Source: Pseudoduganella plicata (GTDB lineage Bacteria; Pseudomonadota; Gammaproteobacteria; Burkholderiales; Burkholderiaceae_D). Taken from it: a stretch of DNA of 64,000 bases. The notes beneath the pieces were generated by a model. The model saw only the letters and a program-made list of their open reading frames with translations, was not told the origin of the DNA and searched no databases. The stretch lies in NCBI RefSeq assembly GCF_004421005.1, contig NZ_CP038026.1:3162001-3226000 (forward strand). The letters are read 5' to 3'. Numbering within the stretch: position 1 is the first letter of the stretch; every line of letters starts with the position of its first letter. Below are positions 18,923 to 26,647 of this stretch, in pieces. The position numbers and the translations under genes are program-made.

Positions 18923-19873
18923 TCAGGCCGCCACGATGCGCCGGTACTGCCCCGGCGGCACGCCCACGGCGGCACGGAAACGGTGGCTGAAGTGGGACAG
19001 GTCGGCATACCCGCACAAGTCCGCCACCTGCTGCAGCGGCAGCAGACCCGCCTTCAAAAGTACCCTGGCCCGGTCGATGCGCCGCGCGGCTATCCAGGCC
19101 GATGGCGGCATGCCGAACGACACCCTGAACATGCGCGCCAGGTGAAACTCCGACAGGTTCGCCAGCCCTGCCAGCAGCCCCAATGTCAGCGGTTCGTGCA
19201 GGTGTGCTTCAATATGATCGGCCAGCCTGCGACGCAGGTGCGGCGCCAGCCCGCCCCTGACACGCTGGCCCGGCCTCAGCGCAACCTGTCCGTGCAGCAG
19301 GTTTGACAGCGCCTCGTGGGCAATCTCGTTGGCGCGCAGCAGGTTATCCGCGCCCTGCCACGGCACCTCCAGCAGCGCTTCGCACAGCCGCGCCAGCGGA
19401 GGATCGTCGAAGTACGTCCGGTCCTGCAGCATCAATTCGCGCGGCTCGCGGTCCAGCTCCACCACGGCGCGGCGCGTAAAGTGCTCCGGCATGAAGTACA
19501 GGTGCACGAGGCGCAGCGGATCGCGCACGTACCAGCGCGACTCGTGCCAGTCCGGCAGCGAACATAAACGTCCGGGACCGCCGAAGTGGCCCGGCGCGTC
19601 CTTGCGCTCGATGCGGTAGCCGCCGTGCAGGTAGCACGACAGGGTATGGTGACCCGGTTCGCGGTAGACCGTCTCGGCGAGGTCGGTATTGCGCTGCCAG
19701 ACGGCCGCCGCCAGGCCGTCGCCCAGCCACGTAAACCGTTCCAGCGTCGCATCCGTGCCGCACATCGTGCGGAACACGGCGTGGCCGAGTGCATCGCGGG
19801 GCGCTGCCTGCAACGCGGCACGGGCGGCGGGCGCCATGCGCAGACCGGCGGGGAGATCGAGTGGAAACGTCAT
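18923..19873 (-). CDS. AraC family transcriptional regulator
   Basis: 316 residues from the ATG at 19873. A cupin-like N-terminal half is followed by a C-terminal AraC HTH pair from about residue 215, with SEFHLARMFRVSFGMPPSAWI and the closing LCGYADLSHFSHRFRAAVGVPPGQYR motif. It is transcribed divergently from an EamA-type transporter gene 124 bp away and is a candidate regulator of it. A longer ORF from 20059 crosses the intergenic region and is not supported. Confidence 0.85.
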   Translation of the reverse strand: MTFPLDLPAGLRMAPAARAALQAAPRDALGHAVFRTMCGTDATLERFTWLGDGLAAAVWQRNTDLAETVYREPGHHTLSCYLHGGYRIERKDAPGHFGGPGRLCSLPDWHESRWYVRDPLRLVHLYFMPEHFTRRAVVELDREPRELMLQDRTYFDDPPLARLCEALLEVPWQGADNLLRANEIAHEALSNLLHGQVALRPGQRVRGGLAPHLRRRLADHIEAHLHEPLTLGLLAGLANLSEFHLARMFRVSFGMPPSAWIAARRIDRARVLLKAGLLPLQQVADLCGYADLSHFSHRFRAAVGVPPGQYRRIVAA

Positions 19874-19997
19874 GGGAAAAAGTCTAGCACTTCCATCCCG
19901 TCGCGGCCGCAAGCCGCCGCAAAATGCGCAAGATCGGACAAGCGGCGCCGCGGCGCTTGCCGCAACATGGGCTTCAACCCACCACCTGCACTGCGCC

Positions 19998-20903
19998 ATG
20001 AACCTGTTCCTGTACCTGCTCACCGTCCTGATCTGGGGCACCACGTGGATCGCCATCAAGCTGCAGCTGGGCGTCGTGCCGGCGCCCGTCTCGATCGCCT
20101 ACCGCTTCTGGATCGCCGCCGCCGTGCTGCTGGCCTGCCTGGCGCTGGCGCGCAAGACCGTCTGGCCACCGCGCGCCGCGTGGGGCTACCTGCTGGCGCA
20201 GGGCGTCGCCCTGTTCTGCTGCAATTTCCTGTGCTTTTACTATGCCAGCGCGCACGTGCCCAGCGGCCTGGTGGCCGTCGTGTTTTCCACGGCGCCCATC
20301 TGGAATGCGCTGAACGGCCGGCTGTTCCTGGGGCGGCCCGTGCGCCCGGCCGTGGTCGGCGGCGCCCTGCTGGGCCTGGCCGGCATTGCGCTGCTGTTCC
20401 TGCCGCAGATGCAGGGACATTGGGACGACCGCGGCATGCTGGCCGGCCTGGCGCTGGCCGTGCTGGGCACGCTGTGCTTCTCGGCGGGGAATCTGCTGTC
20501 CGCACGCATGCAGGCACTGGGCCTGACGCCGATGCTGACCAATACGTGGGCCATGTTCATCGGCGCGGCGATCCTGACGGTTCTCGCGCTGACGCTGGGC
20601 ATGCCGTTCACGTTCGAGACGGACGCGCGCTACGTCGGCTCGCTGCTGTACCTGGCGATTCCCGGCTCGGTGATCGCGTTCACGGCATATCTGCTGCTGG
20701 TGGGGAGGCTGGGGTCGGACCGCGCCGCCTACTGCACGGTGCTGTTTCCCGTCGTGGCGCTGACGGTATCGGCGGTCTTCGAGGACTATCGCTGGGGCGC
20801 GCCGGCGTTTATCGGCCTGGCGCTCGTCGTCTGCGGCAATCTGCTGGCGTTCATGCCGGCGCGCAGAACGCCGGCGGCCATTCCGCCGCCAGTGCGCATC
20901 TGA
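19998..20903 (+). CDS. EamA/DMT family transporter
   Basis: 301 residues with ten predicted membrane helices arranged as two EamA repeats. The typical start (LLTVLIWGTTWIAIKLQLG) and the second-repeat block (GTLCFSAGNLLSARMQ) are present. Relatives such as RhtA/YdcZ-type exporters pump amino acids or other metabolites out of the cell; the substrate is unknown. The start is the ATG at 19998; the ORF can be extended upstream, but only into sequence without membrane character. Confidence 0.85.
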   Translation: MNLFLYLLTVLIWGTTWIAIKLQLGVVPAPVSIAYRFWIAAAVLLACLALARKTVWPPRAAWGYLLAQGVALFCCNFLCFYYASAHVPSGLVAVVFSTAPIWNALNGRLFLGRPVRPAVVGGALLGLAGIALLFLPQMQGHWDDRGMLAGLALAVLGTLCFSAGNLLSARMQALGLTPMLTNTWAMFIGAAILTVLALTLGMPFTFETDARYVGSLLYLAIPGSVIAFTAYLLLVGRLGSDRAAYCTVLFPVVALTVSAVFEDYRWGAPAFIGLALVVCGNLLAFMPARRTPAAIPPPVRI

Positions 20904-20917
20904 CCAGCTGCCGCAGT

Positions 20918-20944
20918 AAAAAAATACCGGGACAGTCCCGGCAT
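20918..20944. terminator. Bidirectional terminator between the EamA gene and trmB
   Basis: The stem CCGGGA/TCCCGG with a 3-nt loop is flanked by an A-run on the left and ATTTT on the right. Read on the minus strand it is followed by seven T, as expected for the end of trmB. It belongs to a group of GGGAC/GTCCC hairpins seen at several gene ends in this window. Confidence 0.75.
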
Positions 20945-20954
20945 TTTCCGACGC

Positions 20955-21674
20955 TTACTTCTTCGTGAAGACCAGGTCCCAGACACCATGGCCCAGCTTC
21001 AGGCCGCGGTTCTCGAACTTCGTCAGCGGCCGGTATGCCGGCTGCGGTGCGTAGCCTTCGGCCGTGTTCTGCAGTCCCTCCTCGGCCGACAGCACTTCCA
21101 GCATCTGCACGGCGTAGTCTTCCCAGTCCGTCGCCAGGTGCAGGTAGCCGCCCGGCGCCAGCTTCTCGACCAGCAGCTTGACGAACGGCGCCTGGATCAG
21201 GCGGCGCTTGTTGTGGCGCGCCTTGTGCCACGGGTCCGGAAAGAACACGTGCACGCCCGCCAGCGAACCGGCGCCGATCATATTGTTCAGCACCTCCACC
21301 GCGTCGTGCTGGATGACGCGCAGGTTCGTCAGCCCTTCCTCGCCGATCAGTTTCAGCAGGCTGCCCACGCCGGGCGTGTGCACCTCGACGCCGATGAAAT
21401 CCTTCTCCGGCATGTTCCTGGCGATGTGCGCCGTGGTCTGGCCCATGCCGAAGCCGATCTCCAGGATCACGGGCGCCTTGCGGCCGAACGTGCCTTCCAG
21501 GTCGAGCGGCGCCTTGGCATACTCGATCATGTAACGCGGCCCCAGTTCGTTCAGCGCACGTTCCTGTGCAGTGGAGAGGCGGCCGGCACGCGTGACGAAG
21601 CTGCGGATGCGGTGGTCTAGGGGGTCGTACAGCATGGACCGCGCGGGGCCCTTCGGTGGCGTGTCGGATGACAT
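20955..21674 (-). CDS. trmB: tRNA (guanine46-N7)-methyltransferase
   Basis: 239 residues from the ATG at 21674; an in-frame ORF reaches 21731, but its extra residues are not family-like. The SAM-binding motif [16 protein letters not shown], the FIGVEVH strand and the hallmark [16 protein letters not shown] are all seen, followed by [10 protein letters not shown]. TrmB methylates G46 in the variable loop of tRNAs. It diverges from the GAF histidine kinase gene. Confidence 0.95.
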   Translation of the reverse strand: MSSDTPPKGPARSMLYDPLDHRIRSFVTRAGRLSTAQERALNELGPRYMIEYAKAPLDLEGTFGRKAPVILEIGFGMGQTTAHIARNMPEKDFIGVEVHTPGVGSLLKLIGEEGLTNLRVIQHDAVEVLNNMIGAGSLAGVHVFFPDPWHKARHNKRRLIQAPFVKLLVEKLAPGGYLHLATDWEDYAVQMLEVLSAEEGLQNTAEGYAPQPAYRPLTKFENRGLKLGHGVWDLVFTKK

Positions 21675-21787
21675 GGAATCTGCTGAAAAAAGTGGCGAAA
21701 AACGGACGATTATAACACCGGCGATAGCCACAATGCGACCGTCCGTCTGCTACACTTGCCAATCCCCAACCCGCAAAAAAAAACGTC

Positions 21788-22993
21788 ATGAAGGATGCAT
21801 GGCCCTCCTACGTGCAGGCTGTTCAGGCCCTGCCCTCCGTGCCCGACATCCTCAGCGTGATGGCGGAGATGACGGGGCTGCGCTTCGTCTGCGTGGCGCA
21901 CGTGACGGAACGCAGCTGGACCACCTGCGCGGTGCTCGACCAGCTCGGCTTCGGCCTGCAGCCCGGCGACGAACTCGACGTCGGCACGACCCTGTGCCGC
22001 AGCGTGCGCGCGGCCGATGCGACGATCGTCATCGACCACGTCGCGGAGGACGACCTGTTCCGCGACCATCCCACGCCGCGCCTGCACGGCTTCGAGAGCT
22101 ATGTGTCGATTCCCGTCTACAGCCACGGCAAATTCTTCGGCACCCTGTGCGGGCTCGATCCGCGCCCGCTGCCCCTGTCCGAATCGAAGACGCTCAAGTC
22201 CCTGCAGCTGTTCGCCCAGCTGATCTCGAAGCAGCTGGAGGCGGAACGCCGCTACGAAGACCGCGGCAGCGAACTGTCGGACGAAAAGGCGACGGCCACG
22301 CTGCGCGAGCAGTTCATCGCCGTGCTGGGGCACGATATCCGCACGCCGCTGTCGTCGATCCTGCACGGTGCGGAAATCCTGATGCAGCAGAGTGCTGACG
22401 AAGGCACGCTGATGATCGCGCGCACGATGCAGCGCAGCGGCCAGCGCATCGCCCGCATGATCGACGATGTGCTGGACTTCACGCGCGGCCGCCTCGGCGG
22501 CGGCATCGGCCTCGATGCCGGTCCCGTGGCGGACCTGGACGATGCGCTGCGCCAGGTCGTGGCCGAATGCCGGAACGAACACCCGGGCCAGACAATCGAT
22601 GCCGCCATCGACGTGCCGGGCATCGTCTGGTGCAATCGCGACCGGGTGGCACAGGTGCTGGCCAACCTGCTGACGAACGCGCTACGTTACGGCCGCAAGG
22701 ATACGCCGATCGGCGTCACGGCGGCGCTGACGGACTGCGCGTTCACGCTGACGGTCACCAACGAAGGCGAGACGATCGCGCCGGAAAAGCTGGACAAGCT
22801 GTTCCAGCCCTACTGGCGCGACGACGCCGGCCAGCCTCGCCGCGGCCTCGGCCTGGGCCTGTACATCGCCAGCGAGATCGCCAGGGCCCACGACGGCTGC
22901 CTGGAGGTGGTGTCGGCGGATGACCGGACCGCCTTTACGTTCTCGATCCCCGGCCGGCCTGCGATAATGGCGCCCCTCTCATCGACTCCGTAA
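21788..22993 (+). CDS. GAF-domain sensor histidine kinase
   Basis: 401 residues, soluble. A GAF domain spans about 15-150 (GTLCGLDPRPLPLS near its end), followed by the dimerisation/phosphoacceptor helix with H-box GHDIRTPLSSI (His182). The HATPase domain has an N-box NLLTNALRYG and a glycine-rich G2 box GLGLGLYIASEI. No receiver or output gene is next to it, so the cognate response regulator is elsewhere. Proteins of this GAF-HisKA build occur in light or redox sensing, but no chromophore Cys is obvious. The HIRAN gene starts 10 bp downstream. Confidence 0.85.
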   Translation: MKDAWPSYVQAVQALPSVPDILSVMAEMTGLRFVCVAHVTERSWTTCAVLDQLGFGLQPGDELDVGTTLCRSVRAADATIVIDHVAEDDLFRDHPTPRLHGFESYVSIPVYSHGKFFGTLCGLDPRPLPLSESKTLKSLQLFAQLISKQLEAERRYEDRGSELSDEKATATLREQFIAVLGHDIRTPLSSILHGAEILMQQSADEGTLMIARTMQRSGQRIARMIDDVLDFTRGRLGGGIGLDAGPVADLDDALRQVVAECRNEHPGQTIDAAIDVPGIVWCNRDRVAQVLANLLTNALRYGRKDTPIGVTAALTDCAFTLTVTNEGETIAPEKLDKLFQPYWRDDAGQPRRGLGLGLYIASEIARAHDGCLEVVSADDRTAFTFSIPGRPAIMAPLSSTP

Positions 22994-23003
22994 AGCGTCC
23001 CGC

Positions 23004-23510
23004 ATGGCTGAAGCACTGAATCTGGCAATCATCGTCGTCGCGCTGCTGGCGCTGTTTTTCCTGCTCAAGGGCCGGCCGAAGACGCGCCCGCTGCCCGAGC
23101 GCCCCGGCGCGGGTTCGTACACGCCCGTGCCGGCGGGAGAACCCGTGCTGCACTGGGCCGATGGCGGCGGCCAGTTCGATGTGGAAGTGCTGGGGGAATC
23201 GCGCTACCGCGACACCATCCGCGCACTGGCCGGCGACCATGGCGACGCCAGGGCCGATGCGCGCCACAAAGCCTTGCTGCTGCCGGACGACGCCAATCCG
23301 TACGAGGACAAGGCGGTGGCCGTCTTTGTCGCCGGCGAGATGGTAGGCTACCTGGCGCCGAAAGATGCGCTGGCACTGCGCCAGCGCCTGACCCGGCAGG
23401 ACATCCCGGGCGCGCTGACGTCGTGCGACGCGGCCGTGCGCGGCGGCGCCGTGTGGGAAGGCAAGCGGCTCGCCTACGCCGTCTGGCTCGACCTCGACCT
23501 GCGCAACTGA
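23004..23510 (+). CDS. Membrane-anchored HIRAN-domain protein
   Basis: 168 residues. An N-terminal membrane helix (about 6-22, LAIIVVALLALFFLL) is followed by a Pro-rich linker and a HIRAN-like domain from about residue 58. Its conserved features are VEVLGESRYRD, LLLPDDANPYEDKAVAVFV and EMVGYLAPKDA. HIRAN domains usually bind the 3' end of single-stranded DNA in helicases such as HLTF; in bacteria small stand-alone forms of unknown role exist. Here the domain sits on a membrane anchor and is co-oriented with a histidine kinase gene 10 bp upstream. Confidence 0.7.
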   Translation: MAEALNLAIIVVALLALFFLLKGRPKTRPLPERPGAGSYTPVPAGEPVLHWADGGGQFDVEVLGESRYRDTIRALAGDHGDARADARHKALLLPDDANPYEDKAVAVFVAGEMVGYLAPKDALALRQRLTRQDIPGALTSCDAAVRGGAVWEGKRLAYAVWLDLDLRN

Positions 23511-23550
23511 AGCACTGAAAGACCCTGCACGCGTCAGGGACATTCGGAGA

Positions 23551-23571
23551 CGTAAATGATTCTCATTTATA
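23551..23571. promoter_or_regulatory. Fur box upstream of the siderophore receptor
   Basis: TAAATGA-TTC-TCATTTA is a perfect 7-bp inverted repeat around a 3-bp centre and fits the Fur-box pattern. It lies 30 bp before the start codon of the TonB receptor gene, so iron-replete repression is expected. Confidence 0.75.
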
Positions 23572-23601
23572 GTATCAGGCTTTCGATTTCCCAGGAATAT
23601 C

Positions 23602-25683
23602 ATGCTGTTTCGCACCAGGAAGCACTGGCTGGCACTGAGCCTGTGCTCCGCCACCCCGTTTGTCCACGCCCTTGACGAAGCGGACGCCCCGCTGCCGCAA
23701 GTGACCGTCGCCGGCGAACGCACAACGACCGGCGGCTACAACCCGCAGAACACCCGCAGTGCGACCCGCACGGATACGCCCATCCGCGAAGTGCCGCAGT
23801 CGGTCCGCGTGATCGGCACGCAGCAGATCGACGACATTGGTGCGCTGCGCCTGGCCGATACCGTCGATTACGTGAGCGGCATCGCGCGCCTCAACGACTT
23901 CGGCGGCACCTGGGACAATTTCGCCATCCGCGGTTTCTCCAGCACGGACATGGGTTTCCTCGTCAACGGCTTCCCCGGCTCGCGCGGCTACAATCCGCCG
24001 CGCGACACGGCCACCGTGGAGCGTTTCGAGTTCCTGAAAGGCCCGGCCTCCGCCATCTATGGCAGCAGCGAGCCGGGTGGTACGATCAATGTCGTCACGA
24101 AAAAGCCGAAGTTTACGGCGCGGAACGTGGCTGAAGTGGGGATCGGCAGTCGCGGCCTGCGCCGTGCCACGTTCGACAGCACGGGTGCCCTCGGCAGCAG
24201 CGTGGCTTACCGTCTCAACGCGATGGTGGAGGAAGGCGACAGCCGCAGCAATCTGCTCGGCAACAACCGCAGCCTGATCGCTCCCGCGCTGACGTGGCTG
24301 ATCGACAGCCGGACGACGCTGAACTACGAAGCGGAATTCCTGCGCGCCGACACGCCGCTGGACCGCGGCCTGATCAACGTGCGCGGCAAGCTTGGCACGC
24401 TGCCGCGCGACCGCGTGCTCAACGAGCCTGGCGACGACAACATGACCCTGACCAGCGATACGCACCAGGCCACGCTGGAACACGCGCTGTCGGACAACTG
24501 GCAGGCGAAATTTGGCGCCAGCTACAAGGAAAGCACGTTCGACGGCAACTACACGGAAGCGACGTCGCTGGCGGCGGACAACCGCACGCTGAACCGCCAG
24601 GCGACGTGGCGCCAGCTGCCTTCGCGCGACGTCTCCGTGCAGGCCGAGCTGGTGGGTAAATTCAGCACGGGCGCCATCGGCCATACGCTGCTCGTCGGCG
24701 CGGAAGCGTCGCGCCTGTGGATGAACACCGAGATCCTGCGCTCGGGCAACGTGCCGCTCGATATCTACAACCCCGTCTACGGCGCGCCCGTGCCGGCGCT
24801 GACGAATCGCACCTCCAGTTCGGACGAACGCCAGCGCGTGAAGGCCGTGTTCGTGCAGGACCAACTGAGCCTGTCGCCGCAGTGGAAACTGCTGGGCGGC
24901 CTACGCCGGGACGAGTACAGCCAGGATGTGGAGAACCGCGTCGCGAAAACAAACACGTCAAAGCAGCAGAGCGCCGTGTCGCCGCGCGCCGGCATCACGT
25001 ACCTGCCGAACGACTGGAGCTCGCTGTACATCTCGGCCGGCAAATCGTTCCGCGGCAACAGCGGGACGGACATCGCGGGGCGCCCGTTCGATCCGCAGCG
25101 CTCCACCGCGTACGAGGCCGGCTGGAAGCTGCAGACGGCGGACGAACGCCTGGGCGCCAACTTCGCCATCTACGACATCGCCAAGACCAATGTGCTGACG
25201 GCCAGCGACGTGCCGGGCTACTCCGTCGCGGCAGGAAAAATCAAGAGCACGGGGTTCGAGGCGGATGTGTACGGGCAGATCGACCGGCAATGGCGCATCA
25301 GCGGCAACCTGTCGTGGGATGACGCCCGCGTCACGCAGGACCGGACGCTGCCGGCCGGTACGCGGCTGACCAACGTGCCGAAATGGAGCGCCGGTCTGCT
25401 GGCCATGCGCGAGGCAACCTTTGCCAACGGCGCCCGCTACGGCATCGGCGCCGGCGTCAACTACGTGGGGAACCGCGCCGGCAATACGGCGGACACGTAC
25501 TCGCTGCCCGCGTACACGACGGCCAAGCTGGTGAGCTGGTGGCAGGTGACGAAGGCCGCGCGCGTATCGATTGACGTGCACAACCTGTTCGACCGCGAAT
25601 ACTACACGTCGTCCTGGGGCAATCTGTATGTGACGCCGGGGGCGAAGCGCAGCGTGGTGGCGCGCCTGAAGATGGACCTGTAA
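23602..25683 (+). CDS. TonB-dependent siderophore receptor
   Basis: 693 residues with a signal peptide ending near FVHA. A plug domain follows (VPQSVRVIGTQQIDD, RLNDFGGTWDNFAIRGFSS, FLKGPASAIYGSSEPGGTINVVTKKP), typical of ferric-siderophore receptors of the FhuE/FpvA type. A 22-stranded barrel makes up the rest, ending at Leu rather than the usual Phe. It imports a ferric hydroxamate or similar chelate across the outer membrane using TonB energy. No N-terminal signalling (secretin/TonB short) domain is seen. A CAGGA SD precedes the ATG and a Fur box lies upstream. Confidence 0.9.
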   Translation: MLFRTRKHWLALSLCSATPFVHALDEADAPLPQVTVAGERTTTGGYNPQNTRSATRTDTPIREVPQSVRVIGTQQIDDIGALRLADTVDYVSGIARLNDFGGTWDNFAIRGFSSTDMGFLVNGFPGSRGYNPPRDTATVERFEFLKGPASAIYGSSEPGGTINVVTKKPKFTARNVAEVGIGSRGLRRATFDSTGALGSSVAYRLNAMVEEGDSRSNLLGNNRSLIAPALTWLIDSRTTLNYEAEFLRADTPLDRGLINVRGKLGTLPRDRVLNEPGDDNMTLTSDTHQATLEHALSDNWQAKFGASYKESTFDGNYTEATSLAADNRTLNRQATWRQLPSRDVSVQAELVGKFSTGAIGHTLLVGAEASRLWMNTEILRSGNVPLDIYNPVYGAPVPALTNRTSSSDERQRVKAVFVQDQLSLSPQWKLLGGLRRDEYSQDVENRVAKTNTSKQQSAVSPRAGITYLPNDWSSLYISAGKSFRGNSGTDIAGRPFDPQRSTAYEAGWKLQTADERLGANFAIYDIAKTNVLTASDVPGYSVAAGKIKSTGFEADVYGQIDRQWRISGNLSWDDARVTQDRTLPAGTRLTNVPKWSAGLLAMREATFANGARYGIGAGVNYVGNRAGNTADTYSLPAYTTAKLVSWWQVTKAARVSIDVHNLFDREYYTSSWGNLYVTPGAKRSVVARLKMDL

Positions 25684-25732
25684 GGTTGCCGCAGTTGACG
25701 CAGCTCGACTTCTCAGACGGCAAATCGATGGC

Positions 25733-25755
25733 ACTGCGCGAGCGACTCGCGCAGT
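25733..25755. terminator. Hairpin between the siderophore receptor and a small gene
   Basis: A perfect 10-bp stem ACTGCGCGAG/CTCGCGCAGT with a 3-nt loop stands between two convergent genes. Only TTTC follows, so termination would be weak or would need an additional factor. Confidence 0.5.
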
Positions 25756-25773
25756 TTCAGGTCGCGCCGGGCG

Positions 25774-26055
25774 CTAGTGCGCCGTCTGCGGCGGTACCGC
25801 TTCCGCCGGCGCGGTGCGCAGGCGGTCTTCCAGGTTGCCGCTGTCGATCAGCTCGCGCGCCAGGGCGCGCGCTTCGATCTCGGCGGCATGCTCGCGTTTG
25901 AAACACGCTGGCGTTTCGATCACCACAGGCGGTTCGAACGTGCGACCGGAATAGCGGTGCGATTTAATGAGAATTTGCCCCCGGTATTTACCGAGCGGCT
26001 CTTCCGCCACATCCACGCTATAGACGTACCCTTTTACCCAGATATCTTCAGTCAT
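25774..26055 (-). CDS. Small protein of unknown function
   Basis: 93 residues from the ATG at 26055 (MTEDIWVKGYVYSVD). It has no signal peptide or membrane helix. The first half is predicted beta-rich (WVKGYVYSVDVAEEPLGKYRGQILIKSHRYSG) and the second half helical and acidic (EHAAEIEARALARELIDSG). A single Cys is present near residue 51. No family is recognised; the pattern resembles conserved small Oxalobacteraceae proteins. An upstream in-frame Met at 26094 would prepend a short hydrophobic stretch and is less likely. Confidence 0.5.
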   Translation of the reverse strand: MTEDIWVKGYVYSVDVAEEPLGKYRGQILIKSHRYSGRTFEPPVVIETPACFKREHAAEIEARALARELIDSGNLEDRLRTAPAEAVPPQTAH

Positions 26056-26229
26056 GCCCACTGCATCAAAAAGCGAAAACGCGCATGCTGCCAACGCGAA
26101 TGCCGTCGCGCGCGGTTGTTGCCGGCCGTAGCCTTGTCCGCGGGTGGTCGCGCATGCGCTGGCGACCCCGCGGATGGTGCCATCATACTATCAATGTACC
26201 TGATGAGTACGTACTAAAACACTGCGTTT

Positions 26230-26412
26230 TCAGTGCGGCTTGCCCAGATGCTGGCGCACGGCGCTGGCACTCGTCCCCGCCACCTTGACGGCTTCGCGCA
26301 GCTCGTCTTCCGACAGGCCCAGCTCCTTCGTCCAGTAACGCAGCTCCCACGGTTCGTTCACGTTGATGCGGCTGCGGTCCTGCGCGCCGCGATCTTGCAG
26401 ATTGTCAGACAT
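26230..26412 (-). CDS. DUF3606 domain-containing small protein
   Basis: 60 residues from the ATG at 26412, which has a good SD (GGGAG) 7 bases upstream. The family signature is clear: SRINVNEPWELRYWTKELG followed by SEDELREAVKVAGTSASAVRQHLG. DUF3606 proteins are small, presumably helical, and of unknown function; many are stress-induced in soil proteobacteria. The flanking region 26056-26229 shows nothing else. Confidence 0.85.
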   Translation of the reverse strand: MSDNLQDRGAQDRSRINVNEPWELRYWTKELGLSEDELREAVKVAGTSASAVRQHLGKPH

Positions 26413-26564
26413 GGTTTTCTCCCGATACACGACACACGTCGTTGTAATGAGAATGTCGCAACGGCAGTTGCCGGTCAGTTAGTTGACGCACGTTTGACAA
26501 CAGTTGCTGTCAATCTTGTAGTGGGCAGGAAGGCACCGTCGAACGAACCGTGATGCGCAATAAC

Positions 26565-26586
26565 AAAAGGCGCCAGCATTGGCGCC
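26565..26586 (-). terminator. Rho-independent terminator downstream of the zinc receptor gene
   Basis: The perfect 7-bp stem GGCGCCA/TGGCGCC with a 4-nt loop is followed on the minus strand by TTTTGTTATT. It lies about 60 bp after the stop of the TonB receptor at 26646. The rest of 26413-26645 holds a second repeat hairpin next to the stop codon. Confidence 0.7.
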
Positions 26587-26605
26587 TGTTCACGACGCCC
26601 TGCCC

Positions 26606-26647
26606 GAGGCAATCGTTGCCTCGAAACAGGGGCCTGTCCCGGGTTTC
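26606..26647. repeat. Dispersed hairpin repeat, copy A, overlapping a stop codon
   Basis: On the plus strand it consists of the palindrome GAGGCAA-TCG-TTGCCTC directly followed by a hairpin with arms GAAAC/GTTTC around AGGGGCCTGTCCCGG. A close copy lies at 61740-61779. In both cases the outer arm covers the stop codon of the minus-strand gene (here the zinc receptor). Confidence 0.7.
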
